From contig CAAGLL010000064.1 in NCBI GenBank assembly GCA_900770725.1, forward strand, positions 1 to 15,588: 15,588 nt of DNA, in the 5' to 3' direction. The position numbers and the translations under genes are program-made. How positions within the stretch are numbered: the stretch's first letter is position 1; every line of letters begins with the position of its first letter. The notes beneath the pieces are model-generated. The model had not been told where the DNA came from. It did no database searches and worked only from the letters and a program-made list of their open reading frames with translations. Origin of the DNA: an uncultured Succinivibrio sp. GTDB taxonomy: Bacteria > Pseudomonadota > Gammaproteobacteria > Enterobacterales > Succinivibrionaceae. Below are positions 7,426 through 13,296 of this stretch, one piece after another.

Positions 7426-7650
7426 CAAAGCCCCAGCCCGCAACCCAGCCTCAGCGCCAGGCTTTGTCCGGGCTTGCCATACGATCCAGCGCCGTTTCAC
7501 GCAAATCTTTAAAGAGGAGCCAGTCAAAGCCTGGGCAGGGGCAGGGCAAGTCGCAGCCTCATGCGGAGCGCCGCTTGGACTTGGCGGACTTGATCTTGGG
7601 AAATGGGGGATTGAAGCGTGAGGCTTCAGACAGGAGGCAGCAGGACGCTT

Positions 7651-7860
7651 TTAGAAGTTTGCAAGCGCGAAGAAGAGATCGGTGTTCGAGCCTGCGAGAT
7701 AAGCGCAGAACACGATGGCATGGAGCACCACCAGAACCGTGAACAGGATCCAGCAGTTCTTGAGCTTCGAGTCCATCTTGTCCAATCTGGAAGATAACTT
7801 GCGCATTTTATTCTTGAGTCTTGCGTGCCTTGCCCGCGCCGGCATGCTGCCAGCATGCAT
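7651..7860 (-). CDS. Small single-TM protein, unknown
   Basis: Up to 69 residues. The core MRKLSSRLDKMDSKLKNC (19-36) is charged and amphipathic. It is followed by a strong TM segment (37-57, WILFTVLVVLHAIVFCAYLAG) and a short tail ending LANF. Codons across this core end mainly in G or C, which supports real coding. The start is uncertain. ATG at 7860 has AGGAAG close upstream but lies about 2 bases after the expected transcription start; ATG at 7806 (51 residues) fits the transcript better but has a weak binding site. A good sigma70-like promoter lies directly upstream. Such short coil-plus-TM proteins often modulate larger membrane partners; none is evident here. Confidence 0.6.
   Translation of the reverse strand: MHAGSMPARARHARLKNKMRKLSSRLDKMDSKLKNCWILFTVLVVLHAIVFCAYLAGSNTDLFFALANF
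7842..7858. promoter_or_regulatory. 17-base palindrome at the transcript start of the small TM gene
   Basis: GCATGCTG (7842-7849) and CAGCATGC (7851-7858) are a perfect inverted repeat about one centre base. It sits just downstream of the expected transcription start, a position typical of repressor operators. Confidence 0.45.
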
Positions 7861-7868
7861 TTCTTCCT

Positions 7869-7896
7869 ATTGTATGTTACGCATGCAAGTTATCAA
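7869..7896 (-). promoter_or_regulatory. Sigma70-type promoter for the small TM gene
   Basis: On the - strand: TTGATA (7896-7891), a 16-base spacer and TACAAT (7874-7869). Both boxes match the consensus at five of six positions. Transcription should start near 7862. Confidence 0.65.
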
Positions 7897-8464
7897 GCAA
7901 GTGGGCGCAAGAGTACATTGCGATTTTACACCTGTATCTTGTTTTATTATTTAGTTTCAAAATACTAGTAAATCGCCATCGATTGCAGCATTTCTTCTTA
8001 AATGTCAAATCACTGCTCTTTGCGCAGGCGTTTTGCGTCTTGAATGTTAGACAAGACGCTTCTGCCCGGCGTTCCAACGCGCATGACAGCGCAATAATCC
8101 AGCGCCTTGCGCAACATCAATTTCGCTCCTGCGCAAATTCATGCGCGCTTAACTGCCGTGCCCTGGCACCTCCGCCATCACGCCAAGGCGGCGATCCCCA
8201 CCAGTCACAGGCATGAATGCCAAGGCGCCGCGTGCGCCATCTTCCGCCGTTGCCGGCCCGCGCATTCCGTCTCAAGGCGCCCGCCTTGCTGGCCCTTCCG
8301 ATCCTCGCCATGGACTTAAGCCTTCATTCCATGATCTGTGCCAAGCCTTGAGCGAACCCGCATATTCATCACGATCAGATGCTTGGCCAGCCTTTGCAGG
8401 TCTAAAATTGCCCGTTGACGCAGGCACGAGCCTGCTTGGGATCACGCGGGATAACAAGAAGAAT
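7897..8464. other. Gene-free stretch before the GGDEF gene
   Basis: The left part is AT-rich and the right part GC-rich. The GGDEF frame stays open back to 8213, but those 84 codons lack the G/C-ending bias and encode an Ala/Pro/Ser-rich string with no domain, so I treat them as leader DNA. It holds the hairpin at 8035-8059 and a short inverted repeat GCAGGC/GCCTGC (8420-8425/8430-8435). TAAAAT at 8403-8408 could be a -10, without a good -35. Confidence 0.4.
8035..8059. repeat. Perfect 8-bp hairpin in intergenic DNA
   Basis: GCGTCTTG (8035-8042) pairs with CAAGACGC (8052-8059) around a 9-base loop. TTTT precedes it at 8031-8034, so on the - strand it would be followed by AAAA rather than T, which argues against a normal terminator. 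A regulator site or RNA structure is possible. Confidence 0.4.
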
Positions 8465-9820
8465 ATGAGCACGACCAGCCTTGAGGAGTTCTTCGACAAC
8501 ATAGGCGAACTCGTTTACATGTCCGATCCGGAGACTTTCGAGCTCGTCTACATCAACAAGTTCGGGCGTCGCAAGCTCGGGCTCAAGCCTGCAAGCAAGC
8601 TCTCGAAGATCAAGTGCTACGAGATCATGCACGACGATCCCTACGTGAGCGAGGGCTATGATCCCTCCGAGCTCAAGGCCGGCGAGTTCCTCGAGTTCGA
8701 CTACTACGATCCTGAGACCTCGACCTACTACGAGCGCAAGGTGACGCTCGTGGACACGCTAAAGCACGGCAGGGTGCGTCTTGAGGTGGACATCAACTTC
8801 GACGAGCGCGGCAACGATCTCAACATGGTAGACGAACTCACCACCTACGTGCGCATCACCAACGAGGCCATGGTCAGGGCCCTCAGCACCGACAACCCGG
8901 ACGACTCGATAAACGACATGCTCGCCTACTTAGGCGAGAGCTTCGAGTGCGACCGCGCCTACATCTTCGAGTTCCGCGACGACTTCTGCGACAACACCTA
9001 CGACTGGGCGCGCCAAGGCGTGACCCAAGAGATCTCAAACCTCCAGGGCGTGTCCACCAGCAAGCTCCGGCACTGGGCCCGGGAGTTCGGCGAGGGCCAC
9101 AACATAATCATCAACGACATCGAGAAGTACAAGGGCGTGGATCCAGCGTGCTACGCCGTGCTCAAGCCCATGGGCATCAAGTCGCTGGTCGTGGGCCCCA
9201 TATATGAGAACCGCACTCTCCTGGGCTTCTACGGCGTGGACAACCCGCCTCCCTACAAGACCGCCAACATCTCGACCACGTTCAAGGTGCTAAGCCACTT
9301 CATGGCGGTGCTCCTGCGCAATCGCAACAATGTCCGCAAGCTCATAAACTACAGCTACTTCGACCAGATGACCGGGGTGTGCAACCGCCACGGCCTCGAC
9401 CGCCAGCTGGAGATGCGCGACAAGTCCAAGTCGCTGAGCCTGATCCTTTGCGACTTGAACGGCCTCAAGACCTTGAACGACACCAAGGGCCACAACGAGG
9501 GCGACCGCCTGATCCTCTCGCTCTCAAGCCTGCTTGCAAGGCGCTTTGGCGATGAGATGGTCTTCCGCATGGGCGGCGATGAGTTCCTGATCATGCATGA
9601 TGGCGCCACCAAGGAGCAGCTTGACGCCGCGGTGGCCGATCTCAGGCAGCGCTTCGCCGACGCCAAGATAAGCGTCTCGGTCGGCGCTGTGTGGAAGGCC
9701 CCCGGCGAGTACAGCTTCGACCGCGCCTACGACGAGGTCGACAAGGCCATGTACAAGGAGAAGCGCGCCTTCTACGGAGAGCGGCGCAAGAGCCTGCAGC
9801 CAAAACCAGAGCAGAAGTGA
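8465..9820 (+). CDS. PAS-GAF-GGDEF diguanylate cyclase
   Basis: 451 residues from the ATG at 8465. Makes the second messenger c-di-GMP from two GTP. Domains: a PAS-like sensor (about 5-60, FFDNIGELVYMSDPETFELVYINKFG), a linking region, a GAF domain (about 130-288, with CDRAYIFEF and IKSLVVGPIYENRTLLGFYGVDNPP), then GGDEF (about 295-441). The active site is intact: FDQMTGVCNRHGL (299-311), CDLNGLKTLNDTKGHNEGD (329-347) and MGGDEF (369-374). The product-inhibition I-site looks absent: RFGD (360-363) is one residue out of register, with Glu364 where the Asp should be. No TM, so it senses an internal signal. An upstream extension to 8213 is open but not coding-like; the binding site before 8465 (AAGAAG) is weak, so the start is the least sure part. 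It could act with the degenerate EAL protein. Confidence 0.88.
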   Translation: MSTTSLEEFFDNIGELVYMSDPETFELVYINKFGRRKLGLKPASKLSKIKCYEIMHDDPYVSEGYDPSELKAGEFLEFDYYDPETSTYYERKVTLVDTLKHGRVRLEVDINFDERGNDLNMVDELTTYVRITNEAMVRALSTDNPDDSINDMLAYLGESFECDRAYIFEFRDDFCDNTYDWARQGVTQEISNLQGVSTSKLRHWAREFGEGHNIIINDIEKYKGVDPACYAVLKPMGIKSLVVGPIYENRTLLGFYGVDNPPPYKTANISTTFKVLSHFMAVLLRNRNNVRKLINYSYFDQMTGVCNRHGLDRQLEMRDKSKSLSLILCDLNGLKTLNDTKGHNEGDRLILSLSSLLARRFGDEMVFRMGGDEFLIMHDGATKEQLDAAVADLRQRFADAKISVSVGAVWKAPGEYSFDRAYDEVDKAMYKEKRAFYGERRKSLQPKPEQK

Positions 9821-9824
9821 GATG

Positions 9825-9854
9825 CCGCCCGTCTGGCGGGGATCCCCTGTTTTT
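9825..9854 (+). terminator. Weak hairpin terminator after the GGDEF gene
   Basis: CCGCC (9825-9829) pairs with GGCGG (9835-9839). A T run follows at 9850-9854 after a GGGATCCCC-like stretch. The stem is short and the gap to the T run long, so this is tentative. Confidence 0.35.
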
Positions 9855-10600
9855 CCTGCCTTTCATCTTTATCCCCGTCACAACCGCATCAGGTGGTGAT
9901 TCACTGTTGCCGCGATGAACGTAAGATACGGCCCGCGACGGCGAAGCTGAGGCCATTGCCGTGCCAGAACCATATTCATCCTCGCGGCAGTCAGAGCCTT
10001 GCTGGTTGAATAGCTGGTGGTCGGGCAGCTGATTTTCTGCGGTTGGATAGCTGATTTTCAGTGGTTGAATTGCTTACTGCGGCGTGGCCGGATCGCTTCT
10101 TGCCTTCGCGTCTTGGTGGGGTAGGTTTATTTGAGCCTGCGCCAGCCTTGGCACCGATCCTCAAGCGCGCAGCGCCCCGAGATGACGGTTGACCGCATCC
10201 CTTGGCGGCCCTTGAGTCCCAGCCTTCGCGCCAGTCATGAGGCGGGCCAAGCCCGCGCACCGATCTTCACGCTCCGCGCCAAGGAGCCGCAATCTTCCCG
10301 CGACCGATTTCGCTTTCGCGGTCGTTACTGCCTTCCTCGTCGCCCCGGCCAAGGATTTCCGCTTCGTCCTTCCGCGCATTCGCGCTCCTGCATTCACGCC
10401 ATCGCCAAGCGCCTTCCGCGCTGCCAAGGACATGTGCGCCTGCGTCATGGGATCCTGACGCTATAGTCTTCAAAATCTCACTTTAATTCATGTTTTGAGC
10501 TTGTTATGCATGGGATTAAATTCGATTTACGCAATACAGACGCAAATTTGACGCATATTTGACATTTTGCAGAAAGTTGTCTGTTTACAAGGATTTCCGC
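9855..10600. other. Gene-poor stretch between the GGDEF gene and the six-TM gene
   Basis: Several open frames exist on both strands but read as Arg/Pro/Ser-rich strings without domains or usual codon bias. It holds the tandem repeats at 10001-10070, a GCGGGC-CAA-GCCCGC hairpin (10242-10256) and two similar 24-26-base segments (10151-10176 and 10257-10280). From about 10470 it turns AT-rich, as expected of a promoter region. It may contain the remains of a decayed gene. Confidence 0.4.
10001..10070. repeat. 22-base tandem repeats
   Basis: Two adjacent 22-base units (10027-10048 and 10049-10070) both begin AGCTGATTTTC and end with GGTTG(G/A)AT, differing at only a few bases. A partial earlier unit, GGTTGAATAGCTGGT (from 10004), extends the pattern. 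No matching spacer structure is present, so it is not a CRISPR array. Confidence 0.6.
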
Positions 10601-10607
10601 TTACATC

Positions 10608-10630
10608 GAGCCTTTTTGGCTCCATATAAT
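10608..10630 (+). promoter_or_regulatory. Promoter -10 with inverted repeat in the spacer
   Basis: Consensus TATAAT at 10625-10630; the -35 is weak (CTTACA, near 10600). GAGCC (10608-10612) and GGCTC (10618-10622) flank TTTTT within the spacer, so a regulator could bind here. The next ATG starts 7 bases after the -10 box. Confidence 0.5.
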
Positions 10631-10636
10631 GCCGGC

Positions 10637-11323
10637 ATGGAAAACAACGAAGCTGCAATAACGCAAATAAGGCGGGGAAGGTGCCAGGGCGCCTCCTCAA
10701 GGCTGCGCATCACCGCGATCCTTGCAGACTGCAAGGTGCAGGTCATCGCAAAGGCGTTCCTAGGCGGGCTGATCGCCGCCTTGGCCTTTGGCATGGCCTG
10801 GCTTGCATCCTACCTCCAGGCGCGCTGGAGCCTCGGCTACACCGAGTCCCTGGTCGAATGGGTGCAACTGCTGGCCCTGGCCGCGACCGCGGCCACGTTC
10901 TTCTGGATGGGCAGGGCGCATGAGGGCGAGAGGGGAGGGCTGATCCTCATGGGATCGCTCTTCGTGGCGATGCTCATCCGCGAGAACGATCGCCTGCTCA
11001 ACATCGGCGGGATCCCCGGCTGGGAGTGCGCGCTCATAGCCTACCTCGCGGTGCTCGCCCTGTGGGAGAGGCGCCACCGCAGCGAGATCCTCCCCGGGTT
11101 CTACGCCTTTGCAAAGAGCCCTGCCTGCCCGGTGATGGTGGTCGGCCTTGCGCTGCTCCTCGTCTACTCAAGGCTCTTTGGCTCCCACCTCATCTGGCAG
11201 TACCTCATCATGGACGATGACACCCACTTTGCGGTGCGCCGCATGGTCGAGGAGTCCGAGGAACTCATCGCCTATCTGGTGATGCTCCTAGCCTCGAGGA
11301 TCTACTTCTTCTCAAGAAGGTGA
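10637..11323 (+). CDS. Six-TM integral membrane protein, unknown
   Basis: 228 residues from the ATG at 10637. The frame is open back to a TTG at 10559, but that part is AT-rich, runs through the promoter and has no coding bias. Likely spans are near 38-60, 73-91, 101-115, 131-146, 164-180 and 205-222. Conserved-looking polar positions are Glu75 within a span, the LIRENDRLL block (113-121) after TM3, and VRRMVEESEELIAY (200-213) leading into TM6. Charged motifs of this kind at membrane edges suggest a conserved family, but I cannot name it. The N-terminus (1-36) is basic and probably cytoplasmic. No Shine-Dalgarno sequence precedes the ATG. It ends in a hairpin shared with the convergent gene. 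Confidence 0.65.
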   Translation: MENNEAAITQIRRGRCQGASSRLRITAILADCKVQVIAKAFLGGLIAALAFGMAWLASYLQARWSLGYTESLVEWVQLLALAATAATFFWMGRAHEGERGGLILMGSLFVAMLIRENDRLLNIGGIPGWECALIAYLAVLALWERRHRSEILPGFYAFAKSPACPVMVVGLALLLVYSRLFGSHLIWQYLIMDDDTHFAVRRMVEESEELIAYLVMLLASRIYFFSRR

Positions 11324-11351
11324 GGGCAGGGCCTGCTCGCCATCAAACGCA

Positions 11352-11378
11352 CAGGGGCGCGCCATAGGCGCGCCCCTG
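11352..11378. terminator. Strong GC hairpin between convergent genes
   Basis: CAGGGGCGCGCC (11352-11363) pairs perfectly with GGCGCGCCCCTG (11367-11378) around an ATA loop. It lies 28 bases after the six-TM gene and 38 bases after the stop of the convergent small membrane protein gene. T content downstream is low on both sides. It probably ends both transcripts. A near-identical core hairpin lies at 12020-12040. Confidence 0.6.
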
Positions 11379-11416
11379 CTGTTTCCAAATCCAATGCTCA
11401 GTTCTTGAAGCCGGCG

Positions 11417-11845
11417 TCATTGCCGGCCCCCCCCATCTTCCTTGGACGCGCCGGCCTTTGCTCCGGCGGCCTGCGCGCGCTCCGCCTCCTTGGACTCGAC
11501 CGTGGCCTTGACCGCCGCTGCCGAGAGCTCGGATGCCTTGATCCTCATGACGGCGTTCAGCCCGCCGAAGCTCGAGCAGAGGGAGAGCAGAACCACGATA
11601 CCTGCCACCAGGCTGAGCGTGAACAGCGCGCTGTCGTTGAGCGTGATGGCGAAGCTGAATATCTCGGTAATGACGTAGGCGATGATGGACGCCCCAAAGA
11701 ACTTCGAGGATCGGTCGGCGCGCTCGGCAAGATCCTTGGCATTCTTCGCGCTCAGAGGGTCGGCGAGCTTGAGCATGGACAAGCTGCAGGCGAACGCGCC
11801 GTGCACGATCGCAAGCGCCAGAAACAGCGCGGTAATCAAAGTCAT
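11417..11845 (-). CDS. Small three-TM membrane protein, paralogue A
   Basis: 142 residues as read. Starts MTLITALFLALA; the ATG has AGGAGAAG just upstream, so the longer open frame to 12043 is not used. Spans near 3-24, 51-68 and 73-95, then a soluble, Ala/Lys/Glu-rich tail (101-142) that is probably helical. It resembles the next gene upstream: the same MTLI start, a Lys after TM1 (LK), three spans, and a tail with IK followed by an Ala-rich stretch and an AGAS motif. Near the 3' end a run of eight G on the coding strand (11434-11427) sets the C-terminus. As read it ends EDGGGRQ; one base fewer would give EDGGAGNDAGFKN, ending at 11398. No known family recognised. Confidence 0.6.
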   Translation of the reverse strand: MTLITALFLALAIVHGAFACSLSMLKLADPLSAKNAKDLAERADRSSKFFGASIIAYVITEIFSFAITLNDSALFTLSLVAGIVVLLSLCSSFGGLNAVMRIKASELSAAAVKATVESKEAERAQAAGAKAGASKEDGGGRQ

Positions 11846-11910
11846 TTTCTTCTCCTGGGTATGTAGGCCTGACAAAACCTTCGCGTTGCTTGGACGCGAT
11901 GGCCTTTGAA

Positions 11911-11974
11911 GTGTGCCAAAGCGCTGTCTTCCATTCAAGTCCAAGGAACCAGACCTCAAGCTGCGATCGCATTT
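11911..11974 (-). repeat. 64-base conserved upstream element, copy A
   Basis: Aligns without gaps to 12526-12589 at 50 of 64 positions by my count. The most conserved parts are CTGCGATCGCATTT, TTCAAGTC and CAAAGCGC (+ strand). It ends 65 bases before the start codon of paralogue A, a position suited to a promoter or 5' leader. No clear -35/-10 pair is visible in it. Confidence 0.65.
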
Positions 11975-12019
11975 CGGACGGGCAGGGCGCCTTGACGCCG
12001 CGGCGCTGCCAAAGGACAA

Positions 12020-12040
12020 GGGCGCGCCACCGGCGCGCCC
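12020..12040. terminator. GC hairpin after paralogue B
   Basis: GGGCGCGCC (12020-12028) pairs perfectly with GGCGCGCCC (12032-12040) around an ACC loop. It is 21 bases beyond the stop of paralogue B on the - strand. The stem has the same core as the hairpin after paralogue A, so the gene plus hairpin looks like a duplicated unit. Confidence 0.55.
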
Positions 12041-12061
12041 CATGCCCGTTCAGTCTAAGCC

Positions 12062-12454
12062 TCACGCCTTCCCCTGGCTGCCATCGCCGGATGCGCCAGC
12101 GTTCTTGCCCAGAGCATTGGCCGCAGCCATCGAGATATCCTTGATCTTGAGGGCGATGTACCTGCCAAAGCTGAGCATGTTGAAGCATAGGAAAAAGCCA
12201 ATACCCGCGCCCACGACAATGTGGAGCATCAAAAGCATATTCTTGTCATCCCAAGGCCGCTCATTGACGTGCAGGGCTGTCAGGTAAAGGATCATCGAGC
12301 ATATGAATCCAATTATGGTCAAACAGAACTGGTCAAAAAGCCTATTTGCCTTGAGCTTGCAGGCAGGCGATCGGAACTTCAAAAGGAACATGCAGAGTTC
12401 AAACGCGATCTGCACGGCCACAAGCGCCCAGAACAGCACGGATATCAAAGTCAT
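12062..12454 (-). CDS. Small three-TM membrane protein, paralogue B
   Basis: 130 residues, starting MTLISVLFWALVAVQ with AGGGG about 8 bases before the ATG; the open frame continues upstream to 12739 but overlaps vsr and is not coding-like there. Spans near 3-25, 43-62 and 72-93. Between spans 2 and 3 is a short charged loop (HVNERPWDDKN). The tail (95-130) starts FGRYIALKIKDISMAAANAL and ends in a Gly/Ser/Lys-rich stretch. It is clearly related to paralogue A by start, topology, tail and flanking DNA, though the middle has diverged. No enzyme motif or known family recognised. It lies divergent from vsr, so regulation of the two may be linked. Confidence 0.65.
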   Translation of the reverse strand: MTLISVLFWALVAVQIAFELCMFLLKFRSPACKLKANRLFDQFCLTIIGFICSMILYLTALHVNERPWDDKNMLLMLHIVVGAGIGFFLCFNMLSFGRYIALKIKDISMAAANALGKNAGASGDGSQGKA

Positions 12455-12525
12455 TTTCAATCCCCTGAAACGAACCGGCCTTAAAAAGGCCTGCCGCGCA
12501 GCGATGCCGCCTGCAGGCAATCCGA

Positions 12526-12589
12526 GTGTGGCAAAGCGCCGCCTGACGTTCAAGTCAAATGGGCGTGACCTTAACCTGCGATCGCATTT
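12526..12589 (-). repeat. 64-base conserved upstream element, copy B
   Basis: Partner of 11911-11974. It ends 71 bases before the start of paralogue B, almost the same distance as in copy A. It lies between paralogue B and the divergent vsr gene. Confidence 0.65.
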
Positions 12590-12629
12590 TCGAAGGTCCA
12601 CGCCGTGCGATCCGCGCGCGCCCGGCCTA

Positions 12630-12654
12630 CCATCTGCATGAGGAGGCCAGATGG
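12630..12654 (+). promoter_or_regulatory. Hairpin over the vsr ribosome binding site and start codon
   Basis: CCATCTG (12630-12636) can pair with CAGATGG (12648-12654), which includes the ATG. AGGAGG (12641-12646) lies in the 11-base loop. A competing stem pairs GGCCT (12624-12628) with AGGCC (12644-12648), which would cover part of the binding site. Such folding could limit translation. Confidence 0.4.
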
Positions 12655-13088
12655 CAGACGTATTTACCAAGGAGAAGCGCAGCGAGGTGATGTCGCACAT
12701 CAGAAGCCGCGGCACCAAGCCTGAGCTCCTCGTTGCCAAGTACCTCTTCTCAAAGGGGCTGCGCTACCGCAAGAACGACAAGCGCTACCCCGGGCATCCC
12801 GATCTGGTCTTTCCCAAGTACAAGACCGTGGTCTTCGTGCACGGCTGCTTCTGGCACCTCCACGAGGGCTGCCGCATGGCCCGCATCCCGAAGGGCAACT
12901 ACGAGTACTGGAGCGAGAAGCTTCTGAGGAACCGCCAGCGCGATCATGAGGAGCAGGAGAAGCTCAAGGCCATGGGCTGGCATGTGATCGTGGTCTGGGA
13001 GTGCACCCTGAGTCCAAAGCAGCGGGAGAAGACGCTCTCCGATCTCCTCGAAGAGATCAAGGGCCAGGACTTTGCAAGCAAAGGCTGA
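12651..13088 (+). CDS. vsr: Very short patch repair endonuclease (Vsr)
   Basis: 145 residues, close to the usual length of about 150. Vsr nicks DNA 5' of the T in T:G mismatches made when 5-methylcytosine deaminates, starting very-short-patch repair. Family blocks are clear: EVMSHIRSRGTKPELLV (12-28), LRYRKNDKRYPGHPDLVFPKYK (37-58) with the catalytic Asp51, VFVHGCFWHLHEGC (61-74) with His64 and His69 and the zinc-site residues Cys66, His71 and Cys74, and VVWEC (114-118) with the last zinc Cys. The HxxC spacing after the second His is one residue longer than in the E. coli protein. Start: ATG with AGGAGG 4 bases upstream. Usually vsr accompanies a C5-cytosine methyltransferase gene such as dcm; none lies in this window. 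Confidence 0.93.
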   Translation: MADVFTKEKRSEVMSHIRSRGTKPELLVAKYLFSKGLRYRKNDKRYPGHPDLVFPKYKTVVFVHGCFWHLHEGCRMARIPKGNYEYWSEKLLRNRQRDHEEQEKLKAMGWHVIVVWECTLSPKQREKTLSDLLEEIKGQDFASKG

Positions 13089-13117
13089 AGCCAGGCCTCA
13101 TTACCCCATGGGCCATC

Positions 13118-13217
13118 CTGTCCCAGCCTCGTTTTAAGCACTGTCCCACCCCCGTCGCCCACGTGCACTCTGCGCTTTTTGACGCAGGAGGCGATGCCGG
13201 GAACGGGCATGGGACAG
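13118..13217. repeat. Three copies of an 8-base motif between convergent genes
   Basis: CTGTCCCA occurs at 13118-13125 and 13141-13148, and its complement TGGGACAG at 13210-13217. Either direct copy could pair with the third to make a long-loop hairpin between vsr and the methylase-like gene. No clear terminator with a T run is present in this 208-base gap. Confidence 0.35.
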
Positions 13218-13296
13218 CGCCGCGCGCGCCTAGCCAGGGCGCCAAGGCCCAGACTGTAGGGTCAATGCACCTACCTGAGGCAAGCAATGGCGATCC

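Noticed and set aside
7670..7700. GTTCGAGCC as a tRNA T-arm
   Set aside because: No acceptor stem, anticodon arm or CCA fits around it; it lies inside the small TM gene on the other strand.
8213..8464. N-terminal extension of the GGDEF protein
   Set aside because: Open in frame but Ala/Pro/Ser-rich, without the G/C-ending codon bias of the remainder and with no domain; the ATG at 8465 begins just before the PAS domain.
10001..10070. CRISPR array
   Set aside because: The units are adjacent with no spacers, there are only two to three of them, and no cas gene is present.
10151..10280. Two similar segments starting GCACCGATC, about 106 bases apart
   Set aside because: About 24-26 bases each with several differences and no structure around them; too weak to call a repeat family.
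10161..10448. 95-residue Ala/Arg-rich frame on the - strand in the gene-poor gap
   Set aside because: No domain, no ribosome binding site that I can see, and overlapping frames on the + strand are equally open. GC-rich non-coding DNA explains it.
11343..12188. 281-residue frame on the - strand overlapping both membrane paralogues
   Set aside because: It runs through a terminator hairpin and overlaps paralogue A in another frame; composition is Arg/Gly-rich without membrane spans. The MTLI frames have good binding sites and clear topology.
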